Source: Planctomycetota bacterium (GTDB lineage Bacteria > Planctomycetota > UBA1135 > GCA-002686595). From it: a stretch of DNA of 24,233 nucleotides. The notes beneath the pieces are model-generated. The model did not search any database, was not told where the DNA came from, and worked only from the letters and a program-made list of their open reading frames with translations. The translations under genes and the position numbers were made by a program. Shown one piece after another: positions 15,723-22,773 of the stretch (position 1 is the stretch's first letter; every line of letters begins with the position of its first letter). The stretch covers positions 1-24,233 of the forward strand of contig SCVU01000789.1 in the NCBI GenBank assembly GCA_004296785.1. Reading direction: 5' to 3'.

Positions 15723-18700
15723 CTACGGGCCGACCAGCACTTCGAGCCCGTCGCTGAGCCCGAGGGCGCCGAACAAGGGACCCGCAGGCTCGAGCACGGC
15801 CCATTGGAAGTGGAACGGCGCGCCCAGCAGCGCGGGATCGACAGGGATCGTGAACGACTTGCTCGCCGCGCCGAAAGCGCCCGTGCTCGCCGTCGCCAGC
15901 AACACGGGTTGCGCGAGCAGCGCGGCGCAGCCGTTGCCGAGCTCGAGCTGCGCGGCCGCGCCCGACCAGAACAGGATCGCGCTCGTGGCCTGCAGCGCGT
16001 CGGCCAGATCGATCGACGCGTTCGCGCCGAGAACGAGCGCGCCGCTCGACCCGATGCGCGGTGCGAGCGGCTGCGACGAGCAACCGTGGCCGTACGAGCT
16101 CGCGTCGAACGCAGGCAGCAGTCCGAACGGCAGCGCGTGCAGCTCCTCGCCGGTGATGCCGTCGTCGGCGACGAACAGCAACTGGTTGCCGATGCGCACG
16201 ACGTCGCGCGGATTGGCTCCGAGCGGGCCGACGTGCGTGTCCGCGGCGTGCGTGACGCCGTCGAGCGAGCCGTCGGCGATCCACATCTCGACCCCGCTGC
16301 CCGTCGTCGACTTGATGAACGCGTGCGCGCCGCCGGCGCCGACGTCGCCGAGCACGTACTGCGTGGGGAACTTCTCGAAGGTCTGGAAGCTCACGTCGTA
16401 GGCGTGCGCGCGGAACGTGCCCGCGGCGGTGCCGTCGGTGCGCCACAGCTCGTTCGGCGACAGCGGCCCGCCGAGCTGGAACCAGGCGAGCGGACCGGGG
16501 ATCTCGCCGTCGGGCGCGTGCCAGTTCGTCGCGAGCAGCGGGCCGACCGCGGACTGCGGCAACAGCTTCTGCGTGCCCGCGCCCGTGCCGTCGCTGATCC
16601 ACAGGTCGAGGTAGCTCGTCGTGCCGTCGCTCGCGCCGAACAGCAGTCGATCGCCGTACGTCGCGAGGTTCTGCGCGAACGAGCCCTCCGGGCCCGGGAA
16701 GAGATCGAGCAGCGGTTGCGTTCCGCTCGGCGTGCCGTCGGTCGTCCACAGCTCGAAGCCGAGCGTCGGCGTGTTGAACGCGAAGGCGAGCCGATCGCCG
16801 ACGCGCGCTGCTTCGTAGAACTGCGACGAGCCCAAGCCCGGCGTGAGGTCCGCGACGAGCTGCGTGCCGGCGCTCGTGCCGTCGGAGACGAAGAGTTCCA
16901 CACCGGTGTCTGGAAGCCCCGGCACCTGGAAGCGCTGCCAGGTGAAGTAGACGCGCGCACCGACCGTAGCGAGCAGCTTCGGCCGCGCGGTGGACGGGCT
17001 CGGGGGGGAAAGGACCGGTGCCACGACGAGGTCGGAGGTCAGCGCGGTCCCGGCTGCCGTCCCGTCGCTCGACCACACCTCGTAGCCGTTCGCGAAGCTG
17101 AACGCGACGAAGTACACGCGCCCCTCGGCCGCGAGGAACTGCTCGGGCAGGCTCTGCGCTTGCGCGTCGATGTCGACGAGCTCGTGCGTGCCCGGGCTCG
17201 TGCCGTCGCTGATCCACAGTTCGCGATCACCCACGGGGCCGCCGTCGAACAAGAGGCGCCCGTCGAGCACCGCCGCCGCGGTCGGCCCGCCGGAGGCCGC
17301 GCCCGGCGCGGCGTCGAGCAGGAGCTGCGTACCCGCTCCCGTCCCGTCGCTCGTCCACAGCTCGCGGCCGTGCACACCGTCATGCGCGGTGAAGACAGCA
17401 CGCGTGCCGAGCCGCTCGACGAGGGCGATGTTCGACGACGCCGCCGCGTCCGGAGCGATGTTGGCGAGCAACTTCGTCCCGGCGCTCGTGCCGTCGGTGA
17501 TCCAAGGCTCCTGGCCGGTCGCTCCCACCGCCGCGCCGAAGGAGAGCCCGCCGGGCATGGATTGGAACGACGGGTGGTAGTCGAACACCGTCGATTCGCT
17601 GCCCGGCGTGAGATCCGCCACGAGCCGCGTGCCGGCGGGGGTCCCGTCGCTGCGCCACAGCTCGCGGCCGCGCTGCGGCTCGAACGCGGTGAAGTACACA
17701 CGGCCGTTCCATGCCGTCAGCCGTTCGCACTGCGCGTGGGCCGGCCCGGGATTGATGTCGACCATCGGGTAGGTGCCGGCGGCCGTGCCGTCGGTGAACT
17801 CGAGCTCGTAGCCGCCGCTGCCGCCGACGCGCAGCGCGCTGAAGCACACGCCATTGCCGATCGGCGCCGGCTCGAGCGACTCGTTTGGGTTCACGGACAC
17901 CCACAGCTTGTACTGCCCGAGGGACGTGGTGCCCGCCGCGGTGCCGTCGGTCGCGTGCAGGAGCCAGTCCCCTTGTGGGCTCGTGGAGGCGAAGACGACC
18001 TTGCTCGCCGTCGGCGCGATCCACGCGGTGCCTTGCTCCGTGTGCACCTTGTGCGTGCCCGCCGCGGTCCCGTCGCTCACCCAAACACCGCGGTCGGGGA
18101 GCAACTGGACCGGGCTCGTGCGGAGCGCGAAGTAGAGCTTGCCGCCGAAGCCGATGCCGATCGCGCTCGAGTTCAACGGCAGCACGGCCGTGAACGACCG
18201 CACGATCTGCGTCCCCGCGAGCGTGCCGTCGGAACAGAACAGCCGGCGCGTGGTCGGACCGGTCAGTTCCCACAACCACAGCCGGCCGGCCGCCGAGATC
18301 AACATGTCGAGGGAGCCGAGGTGCGTGCCGAACGCGCCGGCCATGTCGAGCGCGATCGTGGTGCCGGCACTCGTGCCGTCGGTGCGCCAGACGTTCATCC
18401 CGCTCGCGTTCTCCGCGAGGAAGTACACGTAACCGCCGTGCGTCACGAGGCTCGTCGGCTGCGACCCCGTCGCCCCGTTCCCGATCTCCAGCACGAGCGA
18501 CGTTCCGGCCGCGGTTCCATCCGTCCGCCACAGTTCGGTGCCCGAGGCCGGCGTGTAGGCGGCGAAGAACGTGAAGCCGCCGAGCGCCGCGCCCTGCGGC
18601 CCGTAACTCTGCAGCGGCAGCCCGCTCGAGTCTCCCGGGAACACGTCCGCGAGCATGTGCGTGCCAGCCGTCGTGCCGTCGCTGACCCACGGCTCCGCGC

Positions 18701-18905
18701 CGGTGGGGAGATTGAACCCGCGGAACACCGTGTACGTCGGCGTCGCGGCGCTGTGATGGACGAACGTGCCCATCGGTTGCGCATCCGAACCGGGGCGCAC
18801 GTCCTTCAGCAGCGTCGCGCCGAGCGGCAACGTCTGCGCGCCGAGCGGCGCGCCGAGCGCGAGCGAAACCACGAACGCGAACGACGTGAAAAAGCGACGA
18901 AACAT
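15723..18905 (-). CDS. Secreted ELWxxDGT-repeat protein
   Basis: A 1060-residue exported protein. The start is ATG 18905, giving a clear signal peptide (MFRRFFTSFAFVVSLALGA, then PLGAQ) with GGAG 9-10 nt upstream; the open frame to 19025 adds 40 unlikely residues. The body contains about 17 copies of a beta-rich repeat with the core (E/V)(L/P)WxxDGTxAGT, for example GTELWRTDGTAAGT, GRELWTSDGTGAGT and GYEVWSSDGTAAGT, spaced roughly 45-65 residues apart. Some copies are degenerate (RRLFCSDGTLAGT, VEMWIADGSLDGV). Such repeats probably build propeller-like folds. Residues 938-1060 form a separate domain: GHGC (C942), a second Cys (C993), FTIPVDPALLGAPFHFQW, and ending SDGLEVLVGP. It may serve surface attachment or secretion. 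The gene is convergent with the DUF2520 gene (21 bp apart, no terminator seen) and divergent from aroDE. Confidence 0.9.
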   Translation of the reverse strand: MFRRFFTSFAFVVSLALGAPLGAQTLPLGATLLKDVRPGSDAQPMGTFVHHSAATPTYTVFRGFNLPTGAEPWVSDGTTAGTHMLADVFPGDSSGLPLQSYGPQGAALGGFTFFAAYTPASGTELWRTDGTAAGTSLVLEIGNGATGSQPTSLVTHGGYVYFLAENASGMNVWRTDGTSAGTTIALDMAGAFGTHLGSLDMLISAAGRLWLWELTGPTTRRLFCSDGTLAGTQIVRSFTAVLPLNSSAIGIGFGGKLYFALRTSPVQLLPDRGVWVSDGTAAGTHKVHTEQGTAWIAPTASKVVFASTSPQGDWLLHATDGTAAGTTSLGQYKLWVSVNPNESLEPAPIGNGVCFSALRVGGSGGYELEFTDGTAAGTYPMVDINPGPAHAQCERLTAWNGRVYFTAFEPQRGRELWRSDGTPAGTRLVADLTPGSESTVFDYHPSFQSMPGGLSFGAAVGATGQEPWITDGTSAGTKLLANIAPDAAASSNIALVERLGTRAVFTAHDGVHGRELWTSDGTGAGTQLLLDAAPGAASGGPTAAAVLDGRLLFDGGPVGDRELWISDGTSPGTHELVDIDAQAQSLPEQFLAAEGRVYFVAFSFANGYEVWSSDGTAAGTALTSDLVVAPVLSPPSPSTARPKLLATVGARVYFTWQRFQVPGLPDTGVELFVSDGTSAGTQLVADLTPGLGSSQFYEAARVGDRLAFAFNTPTLGFELWTTDGTPSGTQPLLDLFPGPEGSFAQNLATYGDRLLFGASDGTTSYLDLWISDGTGAGTQKLLPQSAVGPLLATNWHAPDGEIPGPLAWFQLGGPLSPNELWRTDGTAAGTFRAHAYDVSFQTFEKFPTQYVLGDVGAGGAHAFIKSTTGSGVEMWIADGSLDGVTHAADTHVGPLGANPRDVVRIGNQLLFVADDGITGEELHALPFGLLPAFDASSYGHGCSSQPLAPRIGSSGALVLGANASIDLADALQATSAILFWSGAAAQLELGNGCAALLAQPVLLATASTGAFGAASKSFTIPVDPALLGAPFHFQWAVLEPAGPLFGALGLSDGLEVLVGP

Positions 18906-18971
18906 GCTCAGGCACTCCGGCAAGGGGAAACGCGCGGGCTGCGAGCGAGCGCGCGAACGAACCGCAGGCCG

Positions 18972-18977
18972 ACGATA
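18972..18977 (-). promoter_or_regulatory. Candidate -10 (TATCGT) for the ELWxxDGT gene
   Basis: The minus strand reads TATCGT in the 131-bp divergent gap, about 66 nt upstream of the ATG. It matches TANNNT. No matching -35 was seen. Confidence 0.3.
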
Positions 18978-19004
18978 GCACGGATCGCGGAATCCGGCGG
19001 CCGG

Positions 19005-19018
19005 GACCGAGCTCGGTC
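19005..19018. promoter_or_regulatory. 14-bp perfect palindrome, possible operator upstream of aroDE
   Basis: gaccgagctcggtc is a perfect 14-bp inverted repeat with no spacer. It lies 6 bp upstream of the candidate -10 of aroDE, where it would cover the spacer and part of the -35 region, and about 27 bp from the candidate -10 of the divergent gene. The placement suits a dimeric regulator, but GC-rich palindromes also occur by chance. Confidence 0.35.
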
Positions 19019-19024
19019 GTGGCA

Positions 19025-19030
19025 TAGTCT
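19025..19030 (+). promoter_or_regulatory. Candidate -10 (TAGTCT) for a leaderless aroDE transcript
   Basis: TAGTCT is followed by exactly 6 nt (GGTCGC) and then the aroDE ATG at 19037, the same geometry as upstream of eno. No Shine-Dalgarno is present, so the transcript is likely to start at or beside the ATG. Confidence 0.45.
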
Positions 19031-19036
19031 GGTCGC

Positions 19037-20572
19037 ATGGCCATCGTCGTCAGCCACCTCCACACGCGCTTCGACGCGCTCGTCGCACAGGCCGAGCGGC
19101 AGGCGCCGCTCGCGGATCTGATCGAGCTGCGGCTCGACCAGCTCGGCCATCCCGGCCTCGATGCGCTGCGCGCGGCAGCGAAGCGCGCGAAGAAGCCGCT
19201 GATCGCCGCGTGCCCGGCGCGCGACGCGTTCGGCCACTTCGAGGGCACGCGCGAGCAGCGCCTCGCGCTGTTGCGCGACGCCGCGCAGGCCGGCTTCGGC
19301 TTCGTCGACGTCGATTGGCGCGACGCGCTCGACCTCGGCGCGCTGGCCGGCAAGTGCCACAAGATCGTGTCGCGCCACGTCACCGACGGCACGCCCGAGG
19401 ACCTCGCCGAGCTCGCCGACGAGATCAAGGGCCAGATGGGCGAGGGCGACATCGCGAAGCTCGTCACGCACGCGCGCACGTGCGAGGACGGCCTGCGCAT
19501 GCTCGCGTTCCTGCGGACGCAGAAGGGACTCGTCGGCTTCTGCAGCGGCGAGGCCGGCAGCTTCACGCGCGTGCTCGCGACGATCTTCGGCTCGCCGTTC
19601 ACGTACGCGGCGGCGGCGCAGATCCCCGGCCAGCCGCTGCCGGAGCTGACGGCGCCGGGGCAGATCCGCGTCAACGATCTGCTCGCGCTGCTCCCGCCCG
19701 GCGGCGTGCACCAGGGCACCGCGGTGTTCGGCGTGGTCGGCAATCCGGTGCGCCACTCGTGGTCGCCGCGCGTGCACGGCATGGCGCTCAAGCACGCGCA
19801 GCTCGATGCGGTGTACGTCGCGTTCGAGCCCGCGGACTGCGCGCGCTTCCTCGCGCTCGCGACCGACGAGGTCTTCCGCGGCTTCTCGATCACCGCGCCG
19901 TTCAAGTCCGTCGCCTATGCCGCGGCGCGCGCGCGCGACGGCGCGTGCGAGCGCATCGGCGCGGCGAATACGCTCGTCCGCGACGGCAAGCACTGGCGCG
20001 CGTCGAACACCGACGTCGACGCCGTGCGCGAGACGCTCGAGCGCGCGCTGCGCGTGCACTCGCAGAAGCCGGGCACGCCGGTCGCGCTGGCGGCCGCGCG
20101 CGTGCTCGTGCTCGGCACCGGCGGCGCGGCGCGCGCGGCGGTCGGCGCGCTGGTGCCGCTCGGCGCGCAGGTCGCGGTCGCCGGTCGCGCGCGCGCGAAG
20201 GCCGACCAGCTCGCGCGCGAGCTCGGCGCGAGCGCACTCGACTGGAGCGCGATCGCCGCGCACGAGTACGACGTGCTCGTGCACGCGACGCCGGTCGGCT
20301 CGCTCGCCGCGCCGGGCGCGCTGCCGATCCCGGCCGAGTGGATCCGAGCGGGCACGCTCGTGCTCGACGCGGTGTACCGGCCGCTGAAGACGCCGCTGCT
20401 CGTCGCGGCGATGCAGAAGGGCTGCACCGCCGTGCCCGGCGGCGAGTGGTTCGTGCGGCAGGCGGGAGCGCAGTTCAAGGCGTTCACGGGCGTCGATCCC
20501 GACCAGGCGGTGCTGCGCGGCGCGTTCGAGCACGCGCTCGCGGCCGAGCGCGGCGCGCCGGCGCCGGCGTGA
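19037..20572 (+). CDS. aroDE: Fused 3-dehydroquinate dehydratase (type I) / shikimate dehydrogenase
   Basis: A 511-residue bifunctional enzyme for two consecutive shikimate-pathway steps. Residues 1 to about 222 form type I dehydroquinate dehydratase: IELRLDQL with E30 and R32, the general base H114 (VSRH), the Schiff-base lysine K141 (DIAKLVTHA) and GFCSGEAGSFTR. Residues about 228-505 form shikimate dehydrogenase: FGVVGNPVRHSWSPRVHG (231-248), the catalytic lysine K290 (FSITAPFK), the catalytic aspartate D326 (SNTDVDAV) and the NADP-binding loop LGTGGAARAA (359-368). The usual GxNVTxPxK reads GFSITAPFK, and SPxxHN reads SPRVHG; key residues are kept. Such AroD-AroE fusions are known in plants and some bacteria. 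It is probably leaderless and is followed directly by aroK. Confidence 0.96.
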   Translation: MAIVVSHLHTRFDALVAQAERQAPLADLIELRLDQLGHPGLDALRAAAKRAKKPLIAACPARDAFGHFEGTREQRLALLRDAAQAGFGFVDVDWRDALDLGALAGKCHKIVSRHVTDGTPEDLAELADEIKGQMGEGDIAKLVTHARTCEDGLRMLAFLRTQKGLVGFCSGEAGSFTRVLATIFGSPFTYAAAAQIPGQPLPELTAPGQIRVNDLLALLPPGGVHQGTAVFGVVGNPVRHSWSPRVHGMALKHAQLDAVYVAFEPADCARFLALATDEVFRGFSITAPFKSVAYAAARARDGACERIGAANTLVRDGKHWRASNTDVDAVRETLERALRVHSQKPGTPVALAAARVLVLGTGGAARAAVGALVPLGAQVAVAGRARAKADQLARELGASALDWSAIAAHEYDVLVHATPVGSLAAPGALPIPAEWIRAGTLVLDAVYRPLKTPLLVAAMQKGCTAVPGGEWFVRQAGAQFKAFTGVDPDQAVLRGAFEHALAAERGAPAPA

Positions 20573-21162
20573 GCGGCGCGGCGATGGGGGACGCGCGTCC
20601 GATCGTCGCGCTCATCGGGCTGCGCGGCGCCGGCAAGACGACGCTCGGGCGCGCGCTGGCGCGCGAGCTCGACGTGCCGTTCGTCGATCTCGACGACGAG
20701 CTGTGGAAGCATGCGGGGGACGCGAAGCATGCGGGGGACGCGAAGCGCGCCGGTGCAGTCGAGCGTTCGGCCGGCGCACTGCTCCGCGAGCTCGGCGAAC
20801 CCGCGTTCCGCGAGCTCGAGGCGCGCGCGCTCGCGCACGTGCTCGCGCAGCCCGGGCCGTTCGTGCTCGCGACCGGCGGCGGCGTCGTCGAGCGCGCGGA
20901 GAATCGCAAGCGCCTCGCGGCGCGCTGTCGCTGCGCGTGGCTCGACGCGCCGCGCGCGGTGCTCGCCGAGCGCAGCGAGAAATCCGGCGTCGAACGGCCG
21001 CGACTCGCCGGCGCGAATGCACTCGAAGAGTTCGCGCTGCTCGCCGCGCGCCGCGCGCCGCTGTATCGCGAGCTCGCGGGCGAACCGCTGTCGACCGACG
21101 CGCCGCTCGCCGCTGCGCTGGCGCGCCTGCGCGCGTGGGCGGGCCGCATCGAAGGGGCTTGA
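20569..21162 (+). CDS. aroK: Shikimate kinase with an internal insertion
   Basis: A 197-residue kinase that phosphorylates shikimate with ATP, the step right after AroDE. Walker A is GLRGAGKTT, the shikimate-site acids are in VDLDDE, the FRELE arginine is present, the GGG motif is LATGGGVVE, and the lid has ERPRLAG. GTG 20569 overlaps the aroDE stop (GTGA); ATG 20584, also in frame, is an equally good start. Compared with the usual DxDxxIExxxGxSIxEIF layout, about 15-18 extra residues (reading KHAGDAKHAGDAKRAGAVE) sit between VDLDDELW and RSAGALLRELGE, in the shikimate-binding region. They arise mainly from an 18-bp tandem duplication. All catalytic residues that I can identify are kept, so it is probably active. 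It is the last gene of the aro pair; a tRNA follows. Confidence 0.93.
   Translation: MSGAAMGDARPIVALIGLRGAGKTTLGRALARELDVPFVDLDDELWKHAGDAKHAGDAKRAGAVERSAGALLRELGEPAFRELEARALAHVLAQPGPFVLATGGGVVERAENRKRLAARCRCAWLDAPRAVLAERSEKSGVERPRLAGANALEEFALLAARRAPLYRELAGEPLSTDAPLAAALARLRAWAGRIEGA
20707..20742. repeat. 18-bp tandem duplication inside aroK
   Basis: Two identical 18-bp units (aagcatgcgggggacgcg) lie at 20707-20724 and 20725-20742, followed by a diverged partial third unit starting aagcg. They encode KHAGDA twice and then KRAGA, in frame. Confidence 0.9.
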
Positions 21163-21187
21163 ACACCCGCGGCGCGTTGACTACCCT
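21159..21187 (+). promoter_or_regulatory. Sigma70-like promoter of the initiator tRNA
   Basis: TTGAAC (21159-21164), a 17-bp spacer and TACCCT (21182-21187) form the best promoter in the window. Transcription would start near 21194, about 10 nt before the mature tRNA. The -35 overlaps the end of aroK. Confidence 0.6.
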
Positions 21188-21203
21188 GCTGGCCACAACT
21201 CGA

Positions 21204-21280
21204 CGCGGGGTGGAGCAGTCTGGCAGCTCGTCGGGCTCATAACCCGGAGGTCGCAGGTTCGAATCCTGCCCCCGCTACCA
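21204..21280 (+). tRNA. Initiator tRNA-fMet (CAT anticodon)
   Basis: A 77-nt tRNA with encoded CCA. The anticodon loop is CTCATAA (anticodon CAT). It carries initiator marks: three consecutive G-C pairs at the base of the anticodon stem (GGG/CCC) and no Watson-Crick pair at 1-72. Here the mismatch is C1 with U72, where the Escherichia coli initiator has C1 with A72. The T-loop is TTCGAAT within a GCAGG/CCTGC stem. The acceptor stem pairs G2-G7 with C66-C71 perfectly. The sequence is otherwise very close to the E. coli initiator, so the assignment is firm. It has its own promoter upstream and a terminator 6 nt downstream. Confidence 0.97.
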
Positions 21281-21286
21281 ATCACG

Positions 21287-21320
21287 AAGGGACTCGCGAG
21301 GCATCGCGGGTCCCTTTTTT
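21287..21320 (+). terminator. Strong intrinsic terminator after tRNA-fMet
   Basis: agggactcgcga (21288-21299), loop ggca, then tcgcgggtccct (21304-21315) form a 12-bp stem with a single G-U pair; it can be extended by one A-U pair. It ends in a run of six T (21315-21320). It should end both tRNA and aroK read-through transcripts. Confidence 0.93.
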
Positions 21321-21400
21321 CGTCGAGTGCGACCGCACGAGGGTGTCGGCGAGGTCGCGCCGGCTTGCGCAACAGCTACGCATCTGCAACCCAGTCGTGG

Positions 21401-21428
21401 TTGTTGCGGCCGGAAGCGTTCACAGAAT
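21401..21428 (+). promoter_or_regulatory. Possible promoter of the AKR-like/DUF6265 pair
   Basis: TTGTTG (21401-21406), a 16-bp spacer and CAGAAT (21423-21428) lie about 40 nt upstream of the ATG at 21468, which has its own Shine-Dalgarno (AAGGA). Since the terminator at 21320 isolates this pair from aroK, a promoter is expected in 21321-21467. The rest of that 147-bp stretch holds nothing else I can identify. Confidence 0.35.
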
Positions 21429-21467
21429 CGGGTGACGTGCCTGGACGACTCACCGCAAGGAACTCGC

Positions 21468-22754
21468 ATGCTCTCACGTCGTGAACTGCTCGGCCGGACC
21501 GTCGGCGCCGGCGCCGCGCTGGCGCTCACTCCGAATCTTCTCCACGCGCGCGAGCCGTGGGGCGCAAAGCTGATCCAGCGGACCATCCCGTCTTCCGGCG
21601 AGAAACTCCCCGCCATCAGCTTCGGGGCGCGGGCCGCGGATGGGGCCCTGATCCAAGCGGTCCTCAAGACGCTCGTCGACAACGGCGGCAAGGTCGTCGA
21701 CGTGTTGCACGGCGGACCCGCGGGCGAGCAGGGCGCACGCAAGGCCGCCACCGAGCTCGGGATCCAGAGCAAGCTGTTCTGGACGACCCCGCTGTCCGTG
21801 ACGGTCCCGGTCCTGCCCGGATACGCCGGGCCGCCGCTGAAGCCGGACGCCGCCGCCGTGAAGGCGGCGATGGAGGAGAAGTTCGCGGCGTTCCAGGTGC
21901 CGAAGATCGACCTCGTCATGGTGGGCAGCAACGCCGACATGGCGTCGCACCTGTCCGTCCTGCGGGAGATGAAGAAGGCGGGGCGCGTCCGCTACATCGG
22001 CGTGCACCACCTCGCGTTCCCCGCGAACGCGCCGATGCCGCCGTTCGGCGACCTCGAAACGGTCATGCGCAACGAGCCGCTCGACTTCATCGGCACCGAT
22101 TACTCGGTCGGCGACCGCCGCGTCGAGGAGACGATCCTGCCGCTCGCACAGGAGCGCAAGATCGCCGTGATGGCGTACTTCCCGTTCGACCGCCGCCGCA
22201 TCTTCCAGCGCGCCAGCAGCACGCCGCTGCCCGAGTGGGCCGCCGAGTTCGACGCGAAGACTTGGGCGCAGTTCTTCCTCAAGTACGTGCTGAGCCATCC
22301 GGCCGTCACCGTGGCCCGCACGGGGACGACCAAGGCGGAGCACATGCTCGACAACATCGGCGGCGGCATCGGCCGTCTGCCGGACGAGGCGACGCGCAAG
22401 CGGATGGCGGAGCTCGTCGATGCGCTCCCGCCGACGCCGCCGCCGGGTCCGCCGAAGCCGCAACCGCAGGCACCCCAAGCGGCGCCGGTCGTGCTGTCGG
22501 CGGCCGTTCTCGATCGCTACGTGGGTGCGTACCTGTACAAGGCCGTCGGGACGAACGTGGGGTTCCGCCGCGACGGGGACAAGCTGCTCGTGAAATTCGA
22601 GGGCAGCGTTCCGGAGCACCCGCTCGTCGCGCTCAGCGAGACGCGCTTCGGAGCGCCGTGGTCGGTCATCGAGTTCAAGCTCGACGACCAGGGCAAGGCG
22701 ATCGGCGCGATGGTCGAGCAGGGGCCGTACCGCATCGAGCTCGAGCGGAAGTGA
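21468..22754 (+). CDS. Tat-exported aldo/keto reductase-like protein with degenerate active site
   Basis: A 428-residue protein. A twin-arginine signal (SRRELLG then VGAGAALALTP) opens it, with AAGGA before the ATG. Residues 33 to about 320 follow the aldo/keto reductase barrel: LIQRTIPSSGEKLPAISFG, GGKVVDVL with D78, AGRVRYIGVHHL, EPLDFIGTDYSV, and the cofactor-end segment RTGTTKAEHMLDNI. Of the catalytic tetrad only Asp (D78) is kept: the Tyr position falls in HGG (81-83), the Lys position is P108 (LFWTTP for LFxATK) and the His position is G153 (VMVGSN for VxVHxx). A proline-rich linker (321-340) leads to an extra C-terminal domain (343-428; LDRYVGAYLY, DKLLVKFEG) resembling DUF3471-type modules. 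Probably a non-catalytic, cofactor- or ligand-binding exported protein. The gene has far fewer GCGC runs than its neighbours. It is followed 19 bp later by the DUF6265 gene. Confidence 0.85.
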   Translation: MLSRRELLGRTVGAGAALALTPNLLHAREPWGAKLIQRTIPSSGEKLPAISFGARAADGALIQAVLKTLVDNGGKVVDVLHGGPAGEQGARKAATELGIQSKLFWTTPLSVTVPVLPGYAGPPLKPDAAAVKAAMEEKFAAFQVPKIDLVMVGSNADMASHLSVLREMKKAGRVRYIGVHHLAFPANAPMPPFGDLETVMRNEPLDFIGTDYSVGDRRVEETILPLAQERKIAVMAYFPFDRRRIFQRASSTPLPEWAAEFDAKTWAQFFLKYVLSHPAVTVARTGTTKAEHMLDNIGGGIGRLPDEATRKRMAELVDALPPTPPPGPPKPQPQAPQAAPVVLSAAVLDRYVGAYLYKAVGTNVGFRRDGDKLLVKFEGSVPEHPLVALSETRFGAPWSVIEFKLDDQGKAIGAMVEQGPYRIELERK

Positions 22755-22773
22755 TGCGGGGATCGACGTCGCC

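Noticed and set aside
18906..19025. 40-residue extension of the ELWxxDGT protein
   Set aside because: It would bury the signal peptide, and a Shine-Dalgarno supports the start at 18905.
15804..19121. Plus-strand open frame of 1105 codons opposite the ELWxxDGT gene
   Set aside because: Its repetitive appearance mirrors the ELWxxDGT repeats on the other strand. No domain, signal peptide or ribosome site.
21204..21290. tRNA-fMet as an attachment site for an integrated element
   Set aside because: No second copy of the tRNA 3' end and no integrase or transposase found in the window.
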